A DNA stretch of 64,000 nt from Palsa-504 sp963818225 (GTDB lineage Bacteria > Actinomycetota > Actinomycetes > Streptosporangiales > Streptosporangiaceae): contig CAWFRO010000011.1 of assembly GCA_963818225.1 (NCBI GenBank), positions 124,001 through 188,000 of the forward strand, in the 5' to 3' direction. The position numbers and the translations under genes are program-made. Shown here in pieces: positions 41,337 to 50,126 of this stretch (position 1 is the stretch's first letter; the number at the start of each line of letters is the position of its first letter). Under the pieces are notes generated by a model that did not search any database, was not told where the DNA came from, and worked only from the letters and a program-made list of their open reading frames with translations.

Positions 41337-42824
41337 TACTCCGGTGAAGCCTTTGATCAGGCCCGCCTGGGCCTTGGCGTATAGGCCCTTGCGGTCCCGC
41401 GCGGCGCACACCTCGATGGGGGTCGAGACGTAGATGAGCAGGAAGTCGCCGACCTCGGTGACCAGCTTCCTGGCCATCGCGCGGGCCTGCGCGTAAGGCG
41501 CGATGGGGGCGCAGATGGCGATGCCGCCGTGCCGGGCGACCTCGGCCGCCACGAACCCGATGCGCGCGATGTTGAGGTCCCGGTCGGCGCGGGAGAAGGT
41601 CAGCCCGGCTGACAGGAGCTGCCGCACGCGGTCGCCGTCCAGCAGCGAGACAGTCCGGTCCCCCTGCTCGGTGAGCGCCTCGGCCAGCCCGCGGGCGATG
41701 GTGGACTTACCGGAACCGGATAGGCCAGTAAAGAAGATGACTAGCCCGCGCTCGGCCCGCGGCGGGCGGGCTCGGCGCAGCTCGCGCGCCACGCTCGGCG
41801 GAGCGAACCAGGCCGGGACCTCGCCCCTGGAATCGAGCAGCGCGCCGAGCTCGGAGTCGGTCAGCTCGCCCTGCTCGGCACCGGGCTCGATCAGCGCCAG
41901 CGGGCGCCACACTTCCGACCGCGGGTCATAGGCCCATTCACCTGCGCTGATGACCGGTATCGGCACGCCCGGCAGGGCCAGCGTGCCATTCCTGGTCCCC
42001 GCGGGCAGACCGGCCGCGTCCGGCAGGCTGGACTCGTCGGCCAGCAGGTGGGTGGCGCCATACGCGGCGGCCACGATCGCTTGCGCCCGCAGGTCGGCCG
42101 GCGGCCCGGCCGCTCGTCGCGCCAGCGGCACGGGTATGACCAGCGTGCCCGCGGGGAGATGCTGCCTTGTCGCGAGCACGGCCCGGACCAGAGCCTCCGG
42201 CCGGGTGACGACGTCGGCCGGGCCGGCCACCAAGGGCAGTAGCAGCAGGCGCGCGTTCAGCTGGTCGGCGTAGTGGCGCAGCTGGCCGATGTGGCGCTTG
42301 TTCAGCGGGCGCCAGGTCGCATAGGCGAGCACGGTTCCGCCGGAGAACTCGGCGCGTACCTGCGCCGGCCGCCGCCGCCGCTGGCGGAATGGTCCGTGCT
42401 CAGGTTCTCGCAGCGGCGTGACCGGCCCGGCCAGCCGGATGCGGGGCGGCCCGGCCGCCGGGTCGTCCGGGTTCCCGGAGCCCGGGACAGCCAGCTGCTC
42501 CTCGACCGAGAGCACGGCCAGCGGCGTGCCTTCCGGGTCCTGCAAGACCACATGGCCGCTGTCCGGCGGGACCGCGTCGGCGGTTACCTCCAGCGTCACC
42601 TCTACCGGCCAGGGCGTGCCGTCGAGCAGCATGCCGCGTTCGGCGACCGAGGCCACGTCCGCCGCGCTCAGGTAGCCGCGCAGCGGCGCGAATACGCCCT
42701 CGGTGAGCAGCTCGAGATCGCCCAGCTGGGTCTCGTCGAGCGAGTACGCCGGCCAGTCCGCCAGCTCCGTGGGTAGTTGAGCAGTCAGCTGTTCCTCCGG
42801 GGGTTCTTCTGGCTTTCTTATCAC
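41133..42824 (-). CDS. Bifunctional ATP sulfurylase / adenylylsulfate kinase
   Basis: A 563-residue fusion. The N-terminal part (about 1-370) resembles a Met3/Sat-type sulfate adenylyltransferase: PAYSLDETQLGDLELLTEGVFAPLRGYLS and the PUA-like domain, then ATWRPLNKRHIGQLRHYADQL. The C-terminal part (about 372-545) is an APS kinase: IFFTGLSGSGKSTIARGLAEAL (Walker A), LLDGDRVRQLLSAGLTFSRADRDLNIARIGFVAAEVARHGG and FLLIYVSTPIEVCAARDRKGLYAKA. It would convert sulfate to APS and PAPS. The sulfurylase HxGH is not obvious (RHIG is at that place), so sulfurylase activity should be checked. Transcribed divergently from mfd. Confidence 0.82.
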   Translation of the reverse strand: MIRKPEEPPEEQLTAQLPTELADWPAYSLDETQLGDLELLTEGVFAPLRGYLSAADVASVAERGMLLDGTPWPVEVTLEVTADAVPPDSGHVVLQDPEGTPLAVLSVEEQLAVPGSGNPDDPAAGPPRIRLAGPVTPLREPEHGPFRQRRRRPAQVRAEFSGGTVLAYATWRPLNKRHIGQLRHYADQLNARLLLLPLVAGPADVVTRPEALVRAVLATRQHLPAGTLVIPVPLARRAAGPPADLRAQAIVAAAYGATHLLADESSLPDAAGLPAGTRNGTLALPGVPIPVISAGEWAYDPRSEVWRPLALIEPGAEQGELTDSELGALLDSRGEVPAWFAPPSVARELRRARPPRAERGLVIFFTGLSGSGKSTIARGLAEALTEQGDRTVSLLDGDRVRQLLSAGLTFSRADRDLNIARIGFVAAEVARHGGIAICAPIAPYAQARAMARKLVTEVGDFLLIYVSTPIEVCAARDRKGLYAKAQAGLIKGFTGVSDPYEEPRDADLVLDTSAMTRDQAVSAVLKLLVSGGWLPGAPDEPDGTPAPGTPAPMIRLGPTIRRL

Positions 42825-42996
42825 GTAGTGGGACCTCGCGGTGCATCACTCACCGAGGCGTAGACTGGAATGGTTCCGCCAAAGAGCCGGATGCCTCAGA
42901 TTCCGGCCGTTTAACGCTGCCCAGATGACGGTCACGGCTCTGCGCCGCCGGTCGTGGCAGCCGGGAAAAGGGACGAACAGCGATCACAGGGACATC

Positions 42997-45900
42997 ATGA
43001 GCCTCGCCGGACTGCTCACTACTCTCGACGACGACCCACAGATACGTGACGTAGTCACCCGCGTGGGCTCCCGGGCGACCCCGGACGTCGAACCGAACGC
43101 CACCCTCGCCGGGGAAGACCTGATCGCGCCGCCGACGCTGCGGCCCGTGCTGGCCGCGGCACTGAACCGTCTGGCTGGGCGCTTCGTGCTCGCGGTCACC
43201 GCCACCGCGCGGGAGGCGGACGACCTGACCGCGGCCCTGGGCTCCTTTCTCCCCGCGGGGAGTGTGGCCTGCTTTCCGGGCTGGGAGACGCTGCCGCACG
43301 AGCGGCTCTCCCCGCAGTCCGACACGGTCGGGCGGCGGATCGCGGTGCTGCGGCGGCTGGCCCACCCGGCTGAGCCGGGCCGGCCGGACGGGCCGCTCGC
43401 GGTGGTGGTGGCGCCGGCCCGCAGCCTGCTGCAGCCCATTGTGGCCGGGCTGGGTGACCTGGAGCCGGTCAGCCTCCGCGAAGGCCAGGACTGCGAGCTG
43501 GATGACCTGCTGACCCGGCTGGTCGAAATCGGCTACGCCCGGGCCGACCTGGTCACGGCCCGCGGCGAGATCGCCGTCCGCGGCGGTATCGTCGACGTCT
43601 TCCCCCCCACCGAGGAGCACCCGCTGCGGGTGGAGTTCTTCGGCGACACGGTCGAGGAGATCCGCTACTTCAAGGTCGCCGACCAGCGCAGCATCGGCCG
43701 GGCCGACAACGGGCTGTGGGCGCCGCCCTGCCGGGAACTGCTGCTGACCCCGGCCGTCCGGGACCGTGCCAAGGAACTCGCTGATGCCTACCCGGCGCTC
43801 GCCGATATCCTCGGCAAGCTGGCCGAGGGCATAGCGGTCGAGGGCATGGAAGCGTTCGCGCCCGTGCTCGCCGACCGGATGGACCTCCTGCTGGACTATG
43901 TGCCGGCGGGCGGCATCGTGCTGGCCTGCGATCCGGAGCGCATCCGCACCCGCGCCGAGGAACTGGTCCGGACGAGCCAGGAATTCCTCGAGGCGTCCTG
44001 GGCCAACGCCGCGGCCGGCGGGCAGGCGCCCATCGATCTGGGGGCTTCCGCCTTCCAGCCGATCGCGCGCATCCGCGCGGCTGCGGCCGCGCTGGGGCTG
44101 CCCTGGTGGACGATCGCGCCGTTCGGCGTGACCGATGGCGAGGCGGACGAGCCGGGGCCGGGCGGTCAGCCTGGCCTGCGCATCAGCGAGGACGGGCCGG
44201 AGGACCATGCTCCGCTCCGTATAAATGCCTCCCCTGCTCCCGCCTACCGCGGCGATTCGGGCCGCATGCTCGCGGACGTCCGGAACTGGCTGGCGGAGAG
44301 CTGGCGCGTGGTGCTGGTCACCGAGGGGCACGGCCCCGCCCAGCGGCTGGCCGAGATGCTGCGCGGCGAGGGAATCGGCGCCCGGCTGCAGGACCTCGGC
44401 GATGCGCCCGAGCCGGGCGTCCCGTACGTCACCACGGCCCGGGTCGGCAACGGCTTCGTCTGGCCCGCGGTCAGGCTGGTCCTGCTCACCGAGAGCGACC
44501 TGGCCGGGCATCCGGCCGGGCTGCCGACCACCAGGGACATGCGCCGGATGCCGAGCCGCCGGCGCGGCGGCGTGGACCCGCTGCAGCTGCATGCCGGGGA
44601 CTACGTCGTGCACGAGCAGCATGGCGTCGGCCGGTACCTGGAGATGACCTCCCGGACGGCGGCCGGTGCCACCAGGGAATACCTGGTCATCGAGTACGCG
44701 CCGGGGCGGCGGGGGCAGCCGCCGGACCGGCTCTACGTACCCACCGACCAGCTGGACGAGGTGACCCGTTATACCGGCGGCGAGGCGCCGGCGCTGCATC
44801 GCCTCGGCGGGGCGGACTGGGCCAAGGCCAAGGGCCGGGCGCGCAAGGCCGTCCGGCAGATCGCATCCGAGCTGATCCGGCTGTACTCGGCCCGGATGGC
44901 CTCGCCTGGGTACGCTTTCGGGCCGGACACCCCATGGCAGCGCGAGCTGGAGGACGCGTTCCCCTACATCGAGACCCCCGACCAGCTCGCGGCCATCGAC
45001 GAAGTCAAGCACGACATGGAACGGCCAGCGCCGATGGACCGGCTGATCAGCGGTGACGTCGGCTACGGCAAGACCGAGATCGCGGTACGCGCCGCGTTCA
45101 AGGCCGTGCAGGACGGCAAGCAGGTCGCTGTGCTGGTGCCGACCACCCTGCTGGTCCAGCAGCACTACTCGACGTTCTCCGAGCGGTACGCGCCGTTCCC
45201 GGTGACAGTACGGCCGCTGTCGCGGTTCCAGAGCAGCGCCGAGACGGCCGAGACCCTGCGCGGCCTGGCCGACGGCACGATCGACGTAGTCATCGGCACG
45301 CACAAGCTGCTGCAGCCCGAGACCCGCTTTACCCGGCTCGGCCTGGTCATCATCGACGAGGAACAGCGGTTCGGCGTGGAGCACAAGGAGTACCTCAAGC
45401 GGCTGCGGACCGAGGTGGACGTGCTGTCTATGTCGGCCACCCCGATCCCGCGGACGCTGGAGATGGGCGTCGCCGGGATCAGGGAGATGTCGACCATCTT
45501 GACCCCGCCGGAGGAACGGCATCCGGTGCTCACCTTCGTCGGCCCGTACGAGGCCAAGCAGGTCGCCGCCGCGATCCGCCGCGAGCTGCTGCGCGACGGC
45601 CAGGTCTTCTTCGTGCACAACCGGGTCAGCTCCATCCGCCGGGTCGCGGCCCAGCTCGCCGAGCTGGTGCCCGAGGCGCGGATCGCCGTGGCGCACGGGC
45701 AGATGAACGAGCATGAGCTGGAACAGATCATGGTCGACTTCTGGGAGCGGAAGTATGACGTGCTGGTCTCGACCACGATCGTGGAATCCGGCCTGGACAT
45801 CCCGAACGCCAACACGCTCATCATCGACCGGGCCGACATGTACGGCCTGTCCCAGCTGCACCAGCTCCGCGGCCGGGTCGGCCGCGGCAGCGAGCGGGCC

Positions 45901-46647
45901 TACGCATACTTTCTCTACCCGTCCGAGACGACGCTGACCGAGACGGCGCATGAGCGGCTGGCTACCGTCGCCCAGCACACCGAGGTGGGCGCGGGCATGT
46001 ACGTGGCCCTCAAGGACCTGGAGATCCGCGGCGCGGGCAACCTGCTCGGCGGCGAGCAGTCCGGGCACATCGCCGGCGTCGGATTCGACCTGTACCTGCG
46101 GATGATCGGCGAGGCGGTCAGCGAGCTCAAGGGCGACGGTCCCGCGGAGAAGCCGGAGGTCCGGGTGGAGCTGCCGGTCAACGCGCACATTCCGCACGAC
46201 TATGTGCCCGGCGAGCGGCTGCGGCTTGAGGCCTACACCCGGATCGCTGCCATCGACTCCGAAGCGGACGCCTCGGCGGTGCACGACGAGCTGTCCGACC
46301 GGTACGGCGAGCCGCCCGAGGCGGTCCGTAACCTGCTCGAGGTGGCACGGCTGCGCGGCGAAGCCCGGCGGGCCGGTCTCACCGACATCACGGCGGCGGG
46401 CAACCACATCAGGTTCGCGCCGGTCGAGCTGCCGGATTCGCGGCAGGTCCGGGTGCAGCGCCTGTACCCGAAGACGGTGCTCAAGCCGGCCGTGCGTACG
46501 ATGCTCATACCCGTGCCGAGGACCGCTGCCATCGGCGGTCAGCCGTTGCGGGATACTGAACTGCTGACCTGGTGCGGCGAGGTTGTCCGGTCGGTACTCG
46601 CCGATCTTCCTGCTACTCCAGACGGGCCCCACCCAGAAGGGACATGA
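42997..46647 (+). CDS. mfd: Transcription-repair coupling factor
   Basis: A 1216-residue Mfd, normal length. The UvrB-like N-terminus has FVLAVTATAREADDLTAAL, LPHERLSPQSDTVGRRIAVLRRL and RGGIVDVFPPTEEHPLRVEFFGDTVEEIRYF. The RNA-polymerase-interacting region has DYVVHEQHGVGRYLEM. The translocase has GDVGYGKTEIAVRAAFKAV (Walker A, about residue 690), IDEEQRFGVEHKE (DEEQ box), SATPIPRTL and the TRG-like QLHQLRGRVGRGSERAYAYFLY. The start ATG 42997 matches where Mfd homology begins. It displaces stalled RNA polymerase and recruits UvrA. ATGA overlap with the next gene. Confidence 0.95.
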   Translation: MSLAGLLTTLDDDPQIRDVVTRVGSRATPDVEPNATLAGEDLIAPPTLRPVLAAALNRLAGRFVLAVTATAREADDLTAALGSFLPAGSVACFPGWETLPHERLSPQSDTVGRRIAVLRRLAHPAEPGRPDGPLAVVVAPARSLLQPIVAGLGDLEPVSLREGQDCELDDLLTRLVEIGYARADLVTARGEIAVRGGIVDVFPPTEEHPLRVEFFGDTVEEIRYFKVADQRSIGRADNGLWAPPCRELLLTPAVRDRAKELADAYPALADILGKLAEGIAVEGMEAFAPVLADRMDLLLDYVPAGGIVLACDPERIRTRAEELVRTSQEFLEASWANAAAGGQAPIDLGASAFQPIARIRAAAAALGLPWWTIAPFGVTDGEADEPGPGGQPGLRISEDGPEDHAPLRINASPAPAYRGDSGRMLADVRNWLAESWRVVLVTEGHGPAQRLAEMLRGEGIGARLQDLGDAPEPGVPYVTTARVGNGFVWPAVRLVLLTESDLAGHPAGLPTTRDMRRMPSRRRGGVDPLQLHAGDYVVHEQHGVGRYLEMTSRTAAGATREYLVIEYAPGRRGQPPDRLYVPTDQLDEVTRYTGGEAPALHRLGGADWAKAKGRARKAVRQIASELIRLYSARMASPGYAFGPDTPWQRELEDAFPYIETPDQLAAIDEVKHDMERPAPMDRLISGDVGYGKTEIAVRAAFKAVQDGKQVAVLVPTTLLVQQHYSTFSERYAPFPVTVRPLSRFQSSAETAETLRGLADGTIDVVIGTHKLLQPETRFTRLGLVIIDEEQRFGVEHKEYLKRLRTEVDVLSMSATPIPRTLEMGVAGIREMSTILTPPEERHPVLTFVGPYEAKQVAAAIRRELLRDGQVFFVHNRVSSIRRVAAQLAELVPEARIAVAHGQMNEHELEQIMVDFWERKYDVLVSTTIVESGLDIPNANTLIIDRADMYGLSQLHQLRGRVGRGSERAYAYFLYPSETTLTETAHERLATVAQHTEVGAGMYVALKDLEIRGAGNLLGGEQSGHIAGVGFDLYLRMIGEAVSELKGDGPAEKPEVRVELPVNAHIPHDYVPGERLRLEAYTRIAAIDSEADASAVHDELSDRYGEPPEAVRNLLEVARLRGEARRAGLTDITAAGNHIRFAPVELPDSRQVRVQRLYPKTVLKPAVRTMLIPVPRTAAIGGQPLRDTELLTWCGEVVRSVLADLPATPDGPHPEGT

Positions 46648-47342
46648 CCGTGCTTCGGAGGCTTGTCACGGCGTCCGCCATCGTGATCGGCGTCGGGCTG
46701 ATGGCGACGGGCTGCGCCGTCACGCCGCTCAAGTTGGGCTCCGCGGCCATCGTGGGCGACCAGCGGATCTCGGTGGCGACTCTCGGCTCCCAGGTCACCA
46801 ACCTCAGCAGCGCGGTCAGCCAGTACCCGGGGGTCATCAGCCTGAGCCAGGCTCAGCAGACGCAGGCCACCTTGACCTGGCTGATCCGGTACCAGATCAA
46901 CGACGAGATCGCCCGCCAGGCGGGCATTACGGTCACTGCCGCCCAGGCGGAGGCGGCGCTGGCCGCGGCCTACGAGTCGGCCGCGGCGTCCGCCGAGCAG
47001 CAGGGCGTAACCAATGTCACGCCCACCCTGATCCTGGCCGGCAGCGGGGTCCCGCCGGACACCTCCGCCGAGCTCGGCCGGTACGAGGCGATTGCGAACC
47101 AGTACGTGAAGATGGCCAACGGCGGTAAGGCTCCCGTCTCCAGCACGGCCCAGACGGCAGCCGAGGCCAAGCTGGCCAGCGCTGAGTGCCAGGCGGCCAA
47201 GGCCCTGGACATCTCGGTCAACCCGCAGTACGGGCAGCTGGACTACAGCCAGTACGAGGTGGTCTCGGTCCCTAACCCGGTAGCCCGGCCGGCCGGGCCG
47301 ACGGCCTCGGCGTCTCCGGTAGCCACGGCGCCGGCTTGCTGA
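46644..47342 (+). CDS. SurA-N-terminal-domain lipoprotein
   Basis: A 232-residue exported protein. The signal peptide VTASAIVIGVGLMATGC ends in a lipobox-like MATGC. The mature part has the SurA-N helical pattern (AAIVGDQRISVATLGSQV...LTWLIRYQINDEIARQAGITVTAAQAEAAL), so it is probably a periplasm-like chaperone without a clear PPIase domain. This gene lies between mfd and mazG in many actinomycetes. Coupled to mfd by ATGA. A Pro/Ala-rich tail precedes a terminal Cys. Confidence 0.8.
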   Translation: MTVLRRLVTASAIVIGVGLMATGCAVTPLKLGSAAIVGDQRISVATLGSQVTNLSSAVSQYPGVISLSQAQQTQATLTWLIRYQINDEIARQAGITVTAAQAEAALAAAYESAAASAEQQGVTNVTPTLILAGSGVPPDTSAELGRYEAIANQYVKMANGGKAPVSSTAQTAAEAKLASAECQAAKALDISVNPQYGQLDYSQYEVVSVPNPVARPAGPTASASPVATAPAC

Positions 47343-48307
47343 TCGTCCTCGCGACGAGCCCGCGGGTCGCTCCGGGACTGCTCAGCTGGCCGGCCTGGGA
47401 GGCGCTGCGGTCCGCCGACGTAGTGCTGGCGCCGCCGAGCCATCCGGCGCGGCCCGCCCTCGACGAGGCAGGGATCGAGTACACGGTGGCATCCGGGCCC
47501 GGCGCTTCGGCGGCTGGCCCGGATGCTGTGGTGGTATGGCTGCCCGAACCAGGCGACGACCCGCCCCTCCCGTCCGGCGCCCGGCTGATCCATGGCTCGG
47601 CCGACCTGCCCGGTGCTCACGTGCTCGATCTGGTCGCGACTATGGACCGCCTGCGGATCGAGTGCCCGTGGGATGCCCAGCAGACCCACCAGTCCCTGGC
47701 ATCGCACCTGCTGGAGGAGCCGTACGAGGCCCTGGAGGCGCTGGAGTCCGGTGACGACCAGGCGCTACGGGAGGAACTCGGGGATGTCCTGCTGCAGGTG
47801 GTGTTCCACGCGCGGATCGCGGCCGAGCGCGACGACGGTACCGGTTACACAATCGATGATGTGGCGGACGGGATCACGGCCAAGCTGGTGCGCCGTCATC
47901 CGCACGTGTTCGGCGACGTGACCGTGTCGGGGGCCGAGGAGGTCACGGCAAACTGGGATCAGATCAAGAGGCAGGAAAAGGCAGATCGGGCCGGACGGGC
48001 CGGGACGGCAGCGGCCGGCGGTACGGTCGTGTCAGCACTGGACGGCGTGCCGTTCGGCCAGCCGGCGCTGGCGCTGGCCGCGCAGCTGCAGCGGCGGGCC
48101 GCCCGGGCGGGGGCGCCGGAGGAGCTGGCCCGGCTGGACCCGCCCCCCGGCGCCGGGGGCCCGGATATCGGTCTGGAACTGTTCCGGCTGGTGGCCAGGG
48201 CGCGGGAGCTGGGATTGGACCCGGAGATGGAGCTGCGCGCCGCCGCGCGCCGTTACCGGGACCTGGTCCGCGCCTGGGAGCGATCGGGCCCGAGCGCGGG
48301 CCGCTGA
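47336..48307 (+). CDS. mazG: MazG nucleoside triphosphate pyrophosphohydrolase
   Basis: A 323-residue MazG. The catalytic core has LVATMDRLRIECPWDAQQTHQSLASHLLEEPYEALEALESGD and LREELGDVLLQVVFHARIAAE (the EExxE...ExxD metal motifs). KLVRRHPHVFGDVTV and NWDQIKRQEK follow. The N-terminal 90 residues match the actinomycete-type extension. TTG 47336 overlaps the preceding stop. It hydrolyses (d)NTPs to NMPs and clears damaged nucleotides. Its 3' part is duplicated in degraded form at 54740-55012. Confidence 0.93.
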   Translation: MLIVLATSPRVAPGLLSWPAWEALRSADVVLAPPSHPARPALDEAGIEYTVASGPGASAAGPDAVVVWLPEPGDDPPLPSGARLIHGSADLPGAHVLDLVATMDRLRIECPWDAQQTHQSLASHLLEEPYEALEALESGDDQALREELGDVLLQVVFHARIAAERDDGTGYTIDDVADGITAKLVRRHPHVFGDVTVSGAEEVTANWDQIKRQEKADRAGRAGTAAAGGTVVSALDGVPFGQPALALAAQLQRRAARAGAPEELARLDPPPGAGGPDIGLELFRLVARARELGLDPEMELRAAARRYRDLVRAWERSGPSAGR

Positions 48308-48767
48308 CTCGCTGCTCTGCCGTTCCGTGCACCCCTGGCCGGCGGTCGCCAGCAGATGACCGGCGGGCTGGTCAGGTGGTATGCGTGCGGCGTCCCAACC
48401 TGAGCTTGCAGGACGCGCTTTACGTCGCTCCGGGCGCACCCCTGGTGACGCGGATCGGCGGCCGTTCCAAGCCACCCGGCCTTGGCGCAGTGGCGTGGTA
48501 CGTGAGCAGTTAAGGCCGGCGGCCCGCCGCTGCAGTGGTCCCCGTCCACGTCCCGGAACGTTTAGGGCTGTTGGAGTATTTTCGGGCGCCCGGTGTGCTC
48601 TGTTAGACAACTATCGGGCAACTCAACCGCAGCATGTCACGCTAAGTTATGGCTCATGCCGGTAAACCGGTAGATCTGAACACGCGTCTTCAATTTAACG
48701 ATTTGTCGGGCCGACCCTATTACAGCTAGTTGTCGGGCCGAACTGAGCGGGAGTGCGGGAGGGGCCA
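48308..48767. promoter_or_regulatory. Non-coding region with direct repeats before the aminotransferase cassette
   Basis: A 460-base gap after mazG with lower GC toward its right end. Two exact copies of TTGTCGGGCCGA lie at 48703-48714 and 48730-48741 (start-to-start 27 bases). A CCGGTAAACCGG inverted repeat is at 48659-48670. The last 27 bases (48740-48766) match the leader of the sugar transferase gene (55177-55203) at 22 of 27 positions. These features suggest an operator-bearing promoter for the cassette. No gene is supported here. Confidence 0.6.
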
Positions 48768-50126
48768 ATGGTTCAGTCACTTATGCAGCAGGCGATGGCG
48801 CAGGTAGGCACCGGTACTACGAACGCCGAACAGCTTGCCGCCATCAGCGAGGTCATCGCCGGAGGCGTGAGCAGCAGCATGCGCGCTCACGCCATCCCCG
48901 AGCCGCTCGTCGTGCAGCGGGCTGCGGGTGATCGGATCTGGGACGTCGAAGGCAGGGAGCTGATCGACCTCAACATGGGGTACGGTCCTAACCTGTTCGG
49001 ATACGCAGACCCTGAGCTGGCCGCTGCGCTCGCCCGGCAGCTGACGGAAGGTTCGATGACCGGGCTGCCGCATCGGGTCGACCAGGAGGCCGGGGAGCTG
49101 ATCGCTCGGCTGGTGCCGTCGGTGGAGCAGGTACGTTTCGCCAACTCAGGCACCGAGGCGGTCGCCTCCGTGCTGCACCTGGCTCGAGCCGCCACCGGCC
49201 GCACAGAGGTGCTCACCTTCGACGGGCATTACCACGGGTGGAGCGAGACGGTAATGCGCGCCGGAAAGGCAAATTTCTACGAGCCCGCGCCCGAGTCCAT
49301 TGCACCGCAGCACGGCGTGCCGGGCATGATCCCGGAGGCGCTCGCCCACACCCTGCAGATCCCCTGGAACGATCTGGCCGCCCTGCGTGCCGTATTCGAG
49401 GCCTATGGCGACCGGCTCGCCGCGGTGATCTGCGAGCCCGTGATGGCCAACGCCTGCGTCGTTCCGCCGGCGCCCGGCCAGCTTGAGGAACTGCGCGCGC
49501 TGTGCGACCGCTGGGGCGTATGGCTGATCTTCGACGAGGTGATCACCGGGTTCCGGCTCGGCAGCGGCGGGGCGCAGGAGTATTACGGGGTCATGCCGGA
49601 CCTGACTGTGCTCTCGAAGGTGATGGGCGGCAGCGTCCCCGTGGCGGCGTTCGGGGGATCCCGCAGTGCGATGTCCATGCTCGCGGAGCACCGCGCGATG
49701 CACCTTGGGGTCTACGCCGGGAATCACCTGTCGGTGCGGGCCGTCGTCACCATGCTCAGGAAGATTGAGCGTTCCCCCGAGATCTACGACCGGCTCGACC
49801 AGCACGGAAGCTATCTCGAGGAACGGTTGAACGCGATGTTCGCCGAGCTGAATCGTCCCGCGCTGGTCAGCCGGGTCGGTTCGTTGCTGTCCGTGTCGCT
49901 GCTGACCCGGCCCGCGGACATGTCGCGCGGTCCCCGTGCGGCCGCTGCGGCCATGGACTTCGCCGCCCAGCGTGCGCTGCAGATCAGCGCCCAGCAACGG
50001 GGCGTATATTTCCACCCGAGCCCGATCGAGCCCTGGTTCCTGAGCACCGCCCACAGCGCCGCAGACCTCGATCAAGTCGTGGCCGTCGTGCGCGACGCGC
50101 TGGTCAGCACCTCCGAGTCCCGGTGA
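48768..50126 (+). CDS. Class III aminotransferase, glutamate-1-semialdehyde aminomutase-like
   Basis: A 452-residue PLP enzyme. GSA-aminomutase-type elements are RFANSGTEAVASVLHLARAATGR, GHYHGWSETVMRAGKANFY, LIFDEVITGFRLGSGGAQEYYGVMPDL and the PLP lysine in TVLSKVMGGSVPVAAFGG. It is a paralogue of hemL in this window but differs in the substrate region (APESIAPQHGVPGMIPEAL) and is linked to a ligase and a carrier protein, so it is not the heme enzyme. It may form or transfer an amino group on an acyl intermediate. ATG 48768 follows GGGAGGGG. It overlaps the ligase gene by GTGA. Confidence 0.82.
   Translation: MVQSLMQQAMAQVGTGTTNAEQLAAISEVIAGGVSSSMRAHAIPEPLVVQRAAGDRIWDVEGRELIDLNMGYGPNLFGYADPELAAALARQLTEGSMTGLPHRVDQEAGELIARLVPSVEQVRFANSGTEAVASVLHLARAATGRTEVLTFDGHYHGWSETVMRAGKANFYEPAPESIAPQHGVPGMIPEALAHTLQIPWNDLAALRAVFEAYGDRLAAVICEPVMANACVVPPAPGQLEELRALCDRWGVWLIFDEVITGFRLGSGGAQEYYGVMPDLTVLSKVMGGSVPVAAFGGSRSAMSMLAEHRAMHLGVYAGNHLSVRAVVTMLRKIERSPEIYDRLDQHGSYLEERLNAMFAELNRPALVSRVGSLLSVSLLTRPADMSRGPRAAAAAMDFAAQRALQISAQQRGVYFHPSPIEPWFLSTAHSAADLDQVVAVVRDALVSTSESR

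Noticed and set aside
42850..46632. A 1260-codon open frame on the minus strand opposite mfd
   Set aside because: It is a shadow of mfd caused by high-GC codon bias; the plus-strand frame has full Mfd homology.
48768..50126. A second functional hemL
   Set aside because: The true hemL is in the heme block at 28515; this paralogue is tied to a ligase and carrier protein and differs in the substrate-side sequence.
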